In this document: positions 7,686 through 14,320 of the stretch, in pieces
Layout of the letters: each line of letters opens with the position of its first letter
How positions within the stretch are numbered: position 1 is the stretch's first letter
Notes under the pieces: generated by a model
What the model saw: only the letters and a program-made list of their open reading frames with translations
The model's database searches: none
What the model was told of the DNA's origin: nothing
Program-made: the position numbers and the translations under genes
DNA from: Desulfobacterales bacterium
Lineage (GTDB): Bacteria > Desulfobacterota > DSM-4660 > Desulfatiglandales > B25-G16
Assembly: GCA_013375335.1 (NCBI GenBank)
Contig: JABXJZ010000004.1
Location: 1 to 17,572, forward strand
Reading direction: 5' to 3'
Length of the DNA: 17,572 nucleotides

Positions 7686-7751
7686 CGGTGAAATGCCCCC
7701 CTGCAAGCCTTCGGATTTTTGAGGATTCACACATCTCATCCAAGATCGGCC

Positions 7752-8459
7752 ATGGAAGGAGACCTGGACAGAAGAATTCAGACCCTTGCTGAATGGTTAT
7801 ATGAATCAACACACCTGGTTGTCTTTACCGGGGCTGGGATCAGCACGGAGTCCGGTCTGCCTGACTTCAGGGGGCCCGACGGTGTATGGACTCGGAGAGA
7901 TAAAGGGCTTCCCCCCAGACCCATCACTCGCTCCTGGGACTCAGTTGAGCCAAATTGGGGTCACTATGCCATCGTCGATCTTCAAAAGATGGGTAAACTA
8001 AAGTTCCTCATCTCGCAAAATGTAGATAATCTCCATTTGAAATCAGGCATAAGCCCCGATCTACTGGCTGAACTTCACGGAAACGTGGCCCAACTCAGGT
8101 GCATGAGATGCGGTAAGAGAGTTGACCGGTCCGAGGGTAGGACTCGTTGTGGGTGTGGTGGCAAACTGGTTTCAAGTGTGGTAAATTTCGGTGAACCCCT
8201 TCCGGAGAGAGACCTGAGGCTTTCCTTGGAGCATTCTCGAAGGTGCGATCTCTTTCTAGTCGCTGGCTCGAGTTTGGTGGTCACACCTGCAGCGGATATG
8301 CCCTTGGAGGCCCTCCGCTCCGGTGCAAAACTGGTCATCATCAATCAGGGCGAAACCCCCTTTGATCATCGTGCAAGCTTGAGATTCAATGAAAGTATTG
8401 GAGAGGTACTCCCCAAGGCCGTGAAACGGCTAAAAAGATTGATGGGACTCTTCGAATAA
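7752..8459 (+). CDS. Sir2 family NAD-dependent deacylase, SIRT6/7-like
   Basis: A 235-residue sirtuin, an enzyme that removes acyl groups from lysines using NAD. The NAD fold shows TGAGISTESGLPDFRGPDG (N-terminal part), SQNVDNLH, the catalytic His109 in ELHGN, and GSSLVVTPAADMPL. The zinc module has Cys117, Cys120, Cys133 and Cys135, the last pair being C-x-C instead of the common C-x2-C. The blocks DFRGPDGVWT, HLKSGISPDLLAELHGN, PERDLRLSLEHSRRCDLF and INQGETPFDHRASLR resemble the eukaryotic SIRT6/SIRT7 group more than E. coli CobB. ATG 7752 fits the family start. A TTG at 7719 is possible, but neither start has a strong Shine-Dalgarno. The gene lies 66 bp after YjbQ. Substrates cannot be read from the sequence. 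Confidence 0.94.
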   Translation: MEGDLDRRIQTLAEWLYESTHLVVFTGAGISTESGLPDFRGPDGVWTRRDKGLPPRPITRSWDSVEPNWGHYAIVDLQKMGKLKFLISQNVDNLHLKSGISPDLLAELHGNVAQLRCMRCGKRVDRSEGRTRCGCGGKLVSSVVNFGEPLPERDLRLSLEHSRRCDLFLVAGSSLVVTPAADMPLEALRSGAKLVIINQGETPFDHRASLRFNESIGEVLPKAVKRLKRLMGLFE

Positions 8460-8555
8460 TCTATCCCCCCTTTCACCTCCCAGATTTTTCGAGACTAGCT
8501 GAAAACCTTACAAGGGCCTGAATATTCGCACAAGTGGACCTCGAATGACGAATTT

Positions 8556-8601
8556 CAAAGCTCCAATGCCAAATGAAGCACAAAGCTCAAATACCAAAGA
8601 A
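8556..8601. repeat. two-copy degenerate direct repeat, 25-bp period
   Basis: CAAAGCTCCAATGCCAAATGA and CAAAGCTCAAATACCAAAGAA differ at four positions. Similar CAAA/CCAA/GACGAAT-rich low-complexity tracts are familiar in intergenic regions of environmental bacteria. This looks like a short remnant of one. Confidence 0.5.
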
Positions 8602-8714
8602 GTATTGGGCCTTAAGCAGATAAGTGCCTGCCTCGAACAATATTTCGATACATAAGAGGTGGACATAATAGATAACGTGATTACTATCTAGCCAAAATTT
8701 TCTTAATTTTTTTA

Positions 8715-8743
8715 TTGACAATGAGGGTATCTTAGGGCATAAG
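8715..8743 (+). promoter_or_regulatory. sigma70-type promoter for the PxxKW protein gene
   Basis: TTGACA (8715-8720, perfect), 17 bases, CATAAG (8738-8743, 4 of 6), with an A/T-tract immediately upstream that could act as an UP element. The leader to ATG 8850 would be about 100 bases. Confidence 0.6.
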
Positions 8744-8849
8744 ACGCAGTTTTGATTAATTTCTCAGTAAGCATAAATTGTCAGTGTTTTTGGGAAACAG
8801 GATAGAATGGCTCTTACTTTAAAATCTTTAAGGAAAGGATGTGGTTACC

Positions 8850-9125
8850 ATGGTTTGTACAACTGTAAGGCAAGGGTTTGAGTGCACCTTTATGAACAAA
8901 ACAGGATGCCAGTTCAATGGAGGTAGGTGTCACCCTGTTGTTGAGCAGTGTGACGGCTGCCACAGGACCATCGAAATCCCCACCGGGAAATACTGCATGA
9001 GTTTCCCCGAGCCTGCCGCCAAATGGAAACACGGGGTCTGCAATATGGCAACCCACATTAAGACCAGCAATACAACGGGAAACAACAGAGTAAACCCGCT
9101 GAAGGCCTCGAAGAGGTCACGCTAG
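8850..9125 (+). CDS. PxxKW family cysteine-rich protein
   Basis: A 91-residue cysteine-rich protein matching the small PxxKW family known from sulfate reducers and relatives, with no assigned function. The naming motif is visible as EPAAKW (54-59). It begins MVCTTVRQGFEC and has eight cysteines (3, 12, 20, 27, 34, 37, 49, 64), including a CDGC pair, and ends with a basic tail NPLKASKRSR. The cysteine spacing suggests metal or Fe-S binding, or disulfides, but this is inference. There is no signal peptide. ATG 8850 fits the family start. A GTG at 8841 in the same frame lies only 1 base after AAAGGA, while from ATG 8850 that sequence is 10 bases away, so the start is not certain. It appears to be a single-gene transcription unit. 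Confidence 0.85.
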   Translation: MVCTTVRQGFECTFMNKTGCQFNGGRCHPVVEQCDGCHRTIEIPTGKYCMSFPEPAAKWKHGVCNMATHIKTSNTTGNNRVNPLKASKRSR

Positions 9126-9146
9126 TGAGTCTCGGGATCAGGCCCC

Positions 9147-9542
9147 TCAATGATAAAAGGAGATATTAGCCCTCCCTTGGTTAATCCACTGGGTGAATTT
9201 TCTCCTGATCCACTGCTTGCATAGAGACCTGGTCCTGGGGACCAGGAGCATGATTCCGGCTGCATCGGTTAGAAATCCGGGAGTGAGAAGCACTATGCCA
9301 GCGAGCAAGATCAAAAGGGCATCAAGCATCTCACTGCCGGGTATCTCTCCTCTCTGCAAACTCTCCCTTACCCTCAGTACGGTTTGCAGACCTTGATACC
9401 TTGCAAGGAGAGCCCCAAGAAGCCCAGTCAGGATAATAACCACTACCGTGTTAAATGCCCCGATATAAGACCCTATCTTTATGAGTATGTAAATCTCCAC
9501 AAACGGGACAAGGGTGAAGGCAAGGAAGAGTTTTAAGAGCAT
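9147..9542 (-). CDS. fxsA: FxsA family inner-membrane protein
   Basis: A 131-residue membrane protein of the FxsA family. In E. coli, overproduced FxsA relieves exclusion of phage T7 by the F plasmid through its interaction with PifA, but its native role is unknown. Hydrophobic segments lie at about 4-24, 30-49 and 73-101. The third holds the family signature LLTPGFLTDAAG followed by LLVPRTR, and the short tail is basic. The ATG has GGAG 6 bases upstream. It follows the second DUF4139 gene by 88 bp on the same strand and could be read through from it, although the gap is large enough for its own promoter. The protein is of normal length. Confidence 0.86.
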   Translation of the reverse strand: MLLKLFLAFTLVPFVEIYILIKIGSYIGAFNTVVVIILTGLLGALLARYQGLQTVLRVRESLQRGEIPGSEMLDALLILLAGIVLLTPGFLTDAAGIMLLVPRTRSLCKQWIRRKFTQWINQGRANISFYH

Positions 9543-9630
9543 GAAATTCTCCGCAATTCAGAGGACCATTCGCTTAAGTATTAATTGATCCTCTCCACAT
9601 GAAGGCAAAGGAGACAAAGGAGAGAAGGTG

Positions 9631-11004
9631 CTACTCGGCCCGACGACCGTGACGCGTGGTCAGCCCGTAGGTAAACACCTTTTTGGTGTTTGGCGGAAGC
9701 TCAAGGCTGTACTTCGCAGTCTTGAGGTCAACTTTCTCGTAAACGCCATAGTCTCCGTAGTTAGTCAAATCCCAGTGGACTGTATCAAAGTGGCGCCATA
9801 CCTCCACCTTGATAGGGACGGATCGGAAGTTACTGACCCCCACGCGAAACGTCCTATACTCGTCCCATCCCGACACGTCGCCGCGGTTGTTGAACATGAA
9901 ATGGTCTGTACGAAATTCGATCAGCACCGCCCGGACCCGGACATCCCTCGCCGCACCGAGGTTCAGCTCAACCTTCTCACCAATGGGGATGTAGCGGGTG
10001 GTGTCTGCCCCTTCATATGAGAGGTGGGCTTCCTCATCAATCCTGCGGAAGACCTTAACCAGCCCTCCTGGCAGCGGCTCCCTTCCCATCTTGTGGTCCT
10101 TATCGTTCTTGAATTGAAGAAACCTCAGTACCCGATCTCCCCACCTTTCCTCATCGTACTTGTACAGGCTGACGACGGGTATCCCGGGCTGTTTGAAGGA
10201 GGGGAGCCGTTTTCCCCACCCATTGGGGATTGTCTCCGTCCCCTCAATCGTATAGAGGAAGTACTCGGAAAGGGCCTCCTTGATAATCTCCTTTGGCTTT
10301 TTCTCGACCTCCTTGGCAACCTTCCTCATAACACGCTCTGCCTCTTCGAGCATAACCTTTGCCTCTGGGGGAGCAGCTGGCGCAACTGCTATTTCGGCAG
10401 GACGGCCATAGGGGAACTCCCTTCTGGCCAGATCGATAATGCGGTCAATGAGGTTAATTTTCCCCACCAGCAACCTTGTCTGGGCATTGGCATAGTCCTC
10501 GCCGCTGCGGTTCGTGACCCGGACATAGCCCTCCAGATCCATAGCCCCTTCATCTGGAGTGAGGGTGGCCAGATAGAAGGCATTCCAGGAGATACCGGAA
10601 GTGAAGAAGGTGATCTCAACAGGCTCCTCCCCCGCAATCTCAGAGTCGATATTCCACTCCGCCAGGCCTCTTGTCCTGGGCGGGAAGCTCACATCGAGAA
10701 GGACCACCTTGTCAGGGTTCTTAAGCGCCTTCAGGCTCACCGAGGTAGGATCGATCAGGGTATTGGCCCAACCGAACTGGAGCCTGTTCCCACCATGACG
10801 GAGGGTGAGACGCCTTACCTCTCTAATAAGGGTTAGATCCGCAGTGTTGTAGATAGTCATCTGGACTCGATCCCTTTCAGGGAGCGTCACCAGATCCACC
10901 TTGGCCTCTACGGTCGATTGGGGAAAGGCCATAGGGAGGCCCAGGACTATGAGGAGGATCAAGGCGAGCGGCCTTATCTGCCGAAAGCTTTTGCGGGCTA
11001 TCAT
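9631..11004 (-). CDS. secreted DUF4139 domain protein (second of a tandem pair)
   Basis: A 457-residue exported protein with a DUF4139-type region. Numbering is from ATG 11004. It has a signal peptide (hydrophobic about 13-28, cleavage probably near STVEA), an N-terminal beta-rich part that begins VDLVTLPERDRVQ and runs to VSFPPRTRGL, then TSGISWNAFYLATL (about 136-149), the usual DUF4139 block. A charged helical segment lies at about 216-243, and the C-terminal beta-rich half ends in ELPPNTKKVFTYGL. Function is unknown, and periplasmic or surface location is inferred. ATG 11004 overlaps the TGA of the preceding gene as ATGA and has AGGAGG 8 bases upstream, which beats a TTG at 11010. Its N-terminal half is clearly paralogous to the upstream neighbour. 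Confidence 0.82.
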   Translation of the reverse strand: MIARKSFRQIRPLALILLIVLGLPMAFPQSTVEAKVDLVTLPERDRVQMTIYNTADLTLIREVRRLTLRHGGNRLQFGWANTLIDPTSVSLKALKNPDKVVLLDVSFPPRTRGLAEWNIDSEIAGEEPVEITFFTSGISWNAFYLATLTPDEGAMDLEGYVRVTNRSGEDYANAQTRLLVGKINLIDRIIDLARREFPYGRPAEIAVAPAAPPEAKVMLEEAERVMRKVAKEVEKKPKEIIKEALSEYFLYTIEGTETIPNGWGKRLPSFKQPGIPVVSLYKYDEERWGDRVLRFLQFKNDKDHKMGREPLPGGLVKVFRRIDEEAHLSYEGADTTRYIPIGEKVELNLGAARDVRVRAVLIEFRTDHFMFNNRGDVSGWDEYRTFRVGVSNFRSVPIKVEVWRHFDTVHWDLTNYGDYGVYEKVDLKTAKYSLELPPNTKKVFTYGLTTRHGRRAE

Positions 11005-12128
11005 CGACAATTCCTCCTGTGGTAATGGAAGGACAGCATCTCACTTCCATTGGCCGGAACGGGTACAAGGAACTTGATCCGGTTCGCTGTCTCCTTTTCG
11101 TATTTGAAGTTGCTCTCCTCCCCGTCCCACTGACCAGAGATGTGTTCTATGAGGGTGAGGACAATGGGCTCCTTCTTGAAATTCTCTACCTTTACAGTGA
11201 AGAGCTCATCCGTGTCATAAAGGACGATGGCATTGCTGTTGTTCCTCCGGACATTGATCTTCTTTTCGAACATCTTCCTCTGGGTGACCTTGATCTCTCT
11301 GGTGTCCCCGATGTAAAGCTCCATACGATCTCCCACAGGGGTAAAAGTCGCTTGATCCTCCCCGATAAATACGCTGGTCCCTTGCCCGTCATCCTGAAAG
11401 ATTCGGGCCTTCCCTGCCCACAGGGCGGACTCCCCGAGGCCATGGCTCACCTTGTTCTCAACAATATAGTGAACGGGGATACCCACCGTCTCAGGGGCCT
11501 TATCCGGGTCATGCGGCTTTACCGCGGCATCCCATGTATAGGTCTTGGTGATAGGGATCGGTCTGGCAGTAAAAAAGAGCATCCTCTTGGTCTCCCCGTT
11601 CTGAATCCTCTTCTCGAAGGCACCTCCTGAGTCCAGGAAAACCTTTGCCCTCTCGAAGTCCTCGCCTGAGAAGTTCCGTAAGACCATATAGGCATTCAGG
11701 ACCAGATTCTTCTCATCCTTCTCGGTTCGGGCCCGGTATTCAACCAGCCTGTCAATGCCTGAAAGGAGATAGCTGATCCTCACCCGTTCCTCCCATCCCT
11801 CGGGGCTTGCGATCTTCCAGACAAGGGCCGCCTCATCGGGAGGAAAGCTGAGGCTGAGAAGCTGGACCGCCTCAGGGTGAGAGAGGACCCTCAGGCGGAT
11901 TGAATCGGGGTCTATCCGGACCCCCTTCCATGAGAAGTCCACCTTGTTGACCCCTTTCTGGAGGGTCAAGACCCTCTCCTCTTCGACAAGGCAGACATGC
12001 GGATTGTCAAGGCGAATAATGGTTACATCACGCTCAGGAAGCGCCACCAGCTTGATCCTCCCCTGGGCATTGGTTGCGGCCAAAGCCAGGAAACCCAGGA
12101 TCACCAGCCCCAATTTTGCCCTTCTCAT
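11001..12128 (-). CDS. secreted DUF4139-like protein (first of a tandem pair)
   Basis: A 375-residue exported protein with a signal peptide (MRRAKLGLVILGFLALAATNAQG). The mature part opens with IKLVALPERDVTIIRLDNPH and continues with LTLQKGVNKVDFSWKGVRID, LLSLSFPPDEA, ISYLLSGIDRLVEYRA and LRNFSGEDFERAKVFLDSG. These align block by block with the next gene (LVTLPERD, LTLRHGGN, VSFPP, FFTSGISWNAFYLATL, TNRSGEDYANAQTRLLVG). It lacks the long charged helix of its partner, so it is about 80 residues shorter. Function is unknown. A beta-rich envelope protein is likely. GAGGAAGGA precedes the ATG. It overlaps the next gene by ATGA, so the two are translationally coupled and may act as a pair. A near-consensus promoter lies about 120 bp upstream. 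Confidence 0.8.
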   Translation of the reverse strand: MRRAKLGLVILGFLALAATNAQGRIKLVALPERDVTIIRLDNPHVCLVEEERVLTLQKGVNKVDFSWKGVRIDPDSIRLRVLSHPEAVQLLSLSFPPDEAALVWKIASPEGWEERVRISYLLSGIDRLVEYRARTEKDEKNLVLNAYMVLRNFSGEDFERAKVFLDSGGAFEKRIQNGETKRMLFFTARPIPITKTYTWDAAVKPHDPDKAPETVGIPVHYIVENKVSHGLGESALWAGKARIFQDDGQGTSVFIGEDQATFTPVGDRMELYIGDTREIKVTQRKMFEKKINVRRNNSNAIVLYDTDELFTVKVENFKKEPIVLTLIEHISGQWDGEESNFKYEKETANRIKFLVPVPANGSEMLSFHYHRRNCR

Positions 12129-12190
12129 CTTTCCTTCCTCTTTTCCTTCTGCAACTTCGAAGATTACTAGCAGCCTCTTGCAAAATAGGT

Positions 12191-12269
12191 ACCAGCCCTG
12201 TATGGATCCACCAAGGCTACTACAGGGGTTGGCTTTTTGGTCAGGGGAGTATAGGGAAGCAGGGCTGGT
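12191..12269. repeat. overlapping inverted repeats around the DUF4139 promoter
   Basis: ACCAGCCCTG (12191-12200) has a perfect 10-bp inverted copy at 12260-12269, inside the promoter spacer. The same left arm can instead pair through CCCTGTA (12196-12202) with TACAGGG (12221-12227), which would be a hairpin in the leader RNA. On the minus strand the shared arm lies downstream of the promoter. Confidence 0.6.
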
Positions 12270-12276
12270 GTGTCAA
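12248..12276 (-). promoter_or_regulatory. near-consensus promoter of the DUF4139 operon
   Basis: On the minus strand: TTGACA (12271-12276, perfect), 17-base spacer, TATACT (12248-12253, 5 of 6). The start site would be near 12241, giving a leader of about 113 bases to the ATG at 12128. The -35 box is part of an inverted repeat (GTCAAGCA/TGCTTGAC, 12272-12279 and 12317-12324), and the spacer holds one arm of a second repeat. Confidence 0.75.
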
Positions 12277-12796
12277 GCAGGAAAAGGCTTCAGCAGCCAA
12301 GACTCAACGACCCGGTTGCTTGACGTCCTGTTAAGGGGGCTAAAGAAGCCATTATCCTCGGCCAGTCATCTTTGGCAAAAAAATACCCGAGGAAGCCTTC
12401 ACATCTTCTCTAACCTTTTTCGCTATCCCCGTTGAAAATTGCCAGGCGGCGAGAACCAAGATTAGGTTGAATACGGGTTGAGAAAAAAACAGCGGTATCC
12501 CCCTTCGATCAGGGTTTATGAAAAGCTCGCCACAAAGTTGAATATACGATTGTGTGTAATGATTCATGCCGGCGAGCCGGATTGTCTTCTAGCCCCCTTA
12601 TTATGCCTGCCGCATATGCACACTGTTCCCTTTGACTGAACTCCAGATATTGGCTCCCGTAACAAAGCCATCCTGAGTCCGAGACCGCATCTCCAAGGAT
12701 TCTTCATAGTTTCTTGGAGCCTCTTGTATCTTAGGCCTCAAAAAAGCTGCATACCAGAAAGGCAAACGGAAAGCTGCTAGGGAAACCTTCTCTTTT

Positions 12797-14320
12797 TTAC
12801 GGGGTGATCTTGAATTGCAGGGTCCGCAATACTTCATTGTTCCGGCTGAGCACATCCACATGCCAGTCTCCAATCTCGTGGGCGTGGATAATTTTCGAGC
12901 TATAGGTGCGCCAACTGAAGGATTTCACCGGCAGATTTACCCTCGCTCTCTTGGTGTCGCCGAAGTACCAAACATGGGTGATTTCAGTAGGGTTATAGGC
13001 GCTCATAGTCTTTGTAAAGCAGTAGAGCTTGCCCACCGATGCCTCGAAGGTATTTCCAACACCTACAGGGCCCCGATCAACTAAATTCCGACAGATATGA
13101 GCTTCCTCTACGATGAGGACCTTAGCCGATTGGTTATCTTCATCTTGGAGAACACTTTCCCGCTCCTTCGGTTCCTCTGGTTGCATGATATCAATAGTCT
13201 CGACTTCTCTTTCGTTTGTTTGACCACCAGAAGAAACGTACTTTTTCATTTCATAGGTGCTGACTGAATCACTTTTTTCCTCCAGTAGCTGCGCTTCTGT
13301 GGCTTTATTAAGAGGAACCTGATGACCCGGGCTGAACCCAGATAGGTGCCATAAAATATCTCGCCCCTTTTGGCTCACGCCTAAAGCTAGGATAACCACC
13401 ATGACAAGCAAGGCCGCACCCCACTTCCGAAAACGACCAGCGTGAGCTTGCTCCACCTTTTCAGTCTCGTATAGTTCCGGTATTTTGTAGCTGGTCCTTG
13501 AAAAAGAATTGTTCAAGTTCGTATTCTCATAGCATTGCTCGACCACGGGAGCGGTGATTCTCCTTTTCTGTCTTGAAAAGCCAACAAGCATGGAGTTATT
13601 TGCCAGAATGTTAATTATCCTTGGATATCCCCTTGAATAATGATGGATCGCCTTGATAGCCGTTTCAGAAAAAATGTCATCTCCGTTTTCTGCTCCGGCT
13701 ATTTTCAGCCGGGTGGCTATATAGTCTCTGGTACCTTTGAACTCCAGTGGGGGGATGTGATAACGATTGCTGATACGCTGGAGAAGGGCCCAACACCTCC
13801 GCTCGCTCAATTTCCTATTGAGCTCAGGCTGGCCAACCAGAAAGATATTGATCAGTTTTTCGTCAGCATACTCCATGTTGGAGAGAAGCCTGATCTCCTC
13901 CAGCAACTCGAAAGAAAGCTGGTGTGCCTCATCGATGATCAGGATGAAATGTTTCTGATGGCTCAGGCATTGCCTTAAGAACTCTTCAAACACAAAAAGA
14001 AAGTCCGCCTTTGATTTGAAATGAACCCTTTTCTTAAAAGCTGAAAAGGCCAGACAATCCCTAAATTCCGTTGGTGATAAAAGGGGATTAGCAAGATAGA
14101 CATACTTGACACTGCTATGAAGGTTGTAGAGGAGCGCTCGAACCATTGTGGTTTTGCCGGTTCCGACATCTCCTGTCAAAAGGACAAACCCTCTCCTCTC
14201 CCTAACCCCGTAAGTTAAAAGGTCAAGGGCCTCCTTGTGGCTCTTGCCCAGGTACAGAAACCGCAGTGATGGAGTCAGGTCAAAGGGTGTTTCTTTTAGG
14301 TTGTAGAACTCTGCGTACAC
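12797..14320 (-). CDS. ExeA-like AAA ATPase - transmembrane - DUF2914 fusion
   Basis: A 507-residue protein in three parts. Residues 1-270 are an ExeA/GspA-type AAA ATPase: family start MYAEFYNLKETPFDLTPSLR, Walker A GDVGTGKTT (50-58), Walker B LIIDEAHQ (127-134), a NIFLVGQPELNRKL block (158-171) and arginine-rich SRGYPRIINILAN (229-241). A single transmembrane helix follows at about 300-315, then an acidic low-complexity linker (about 335-400). Residues about 405-505 form a DUF2914 domain (VGKLYCFTKT, ITHVWYF, SFSWRTYSSK, GDWHVDVL). ExeA proteins energise insertion or assembly of secretin-type envelope machinery, usually with a peptidoglycan-binding periplasmic part. Here DUF2914 takes that place. 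The start is GTG, fixed by the family N-terminus, with GAGGGG 12-13 bases upstream. No secretin, pilus or exosortase gene is adjacent. Confidence 0.9.
   Translation of the reverse strand: MYAEFYNLKETPFDLTPSLRFLYLGKSHKEALDLLTYGVRERRGFVLLTGDVGTGKTTMVRALLYNLHSSVKYVYLANPLLSPTEFRDCLAFSAFKKRVHFKSKADFLFVFEEFLRQCLSHQKHFILIIDEAHQLSFELLEEIRLLSNMEYADEKLINIFLVGQPELNRKLSERRCWALLQRISNRYHIPPLEFKGTRDYIATRLKIAGAENGDDIFSETAIKAIHHYSRGYPRIINILANNSMLVGFSRQKRRITAPVVEQCYENTNLNNSFSRTSYKIPELYETEKVEQAHAGRFRKWGAALLVMVVILALGVSQKGRDILWHLSGFSPGHQVPLNKATEAQLLEEKSDSVSTYEMKKYVSSGGQTNEREVETIDIMQPEEPKERESVLQDEDNQSAKVLIVEEAHICRNLVDRGPVGVGNTFEASVGKLYCFTKTMSAYNPTEITHVWYFGDTKRARVNLPVKSFSWRTYSSKIIHAHEIGDWHVDVLSRNNEVLRTLQFKITP

Larger units (their letters stand above)
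8460..8849. other. intergenic region: degenerate 25-bp direct repeat and promoter
   Basis: No gene is seen. An imperfect direct repeat with a 25-bp period (8556-8576 and 8581-8601, 17 of 21 identical, core CAAAGCTC.AAT.CCAAA) is followed by a TAGATA/TATCTA inverted repeat (8669-8674, 8685-8690) and a strongly AT-rich tract leading into the promoter of the PxxKW gene. Confidence 0.5.
12129..12796. other. 668-bp intergenic region rich in inverted repeats
   Basis: No convincing gene. On the minus strand it carries the DUF4139 promoter (12248-12276) and several perfect inverted repeats: ACCAGCCCTG 12191-12200 with CAGGGCTGGT 12260-12269, CCCTGTA 12196-12202 with TACAGGG 12221-12227, GTCAAGCA 12272-12279 with TGCTTGAC 12317-12324, and CTCCAAG 12691-12697 with CTTGGAG 12713-12719. 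Short open frames around 12352-12567 and 12601-12796 show no family motif. Confidence 0.5.

Noticed and set aside
8546..8606. short direct repeats as a CRISPR array
   Set aside because: Only two imperfect copies 25 bp apart with almost no spacer, no leader and no cas genes.
10024..10836. 270-codon open frame on the plus strand
   Set aside because: Antisense shadow of the DUF4139 gene. The minus-strand frame has a signal peptide, a Shine-Dalgarno and paralogy to its neighbour, while the plus frame is compositionally odd.
12352..12567. 71-codon minus-strand open frame upstream of the DUF4139 operon
   Set aside because: No motif, no Shine-Dalgarno that decides a start, and it lies in a region dominated by inverted repeats. 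It could be a remnant, but nothing identifies it.
12601..12873. 90-codon minus-strand open frame
   Set aside because: Its first part is only the ATPase-DUF2914 3' end read in another frame, and the rest shows no family pattern.
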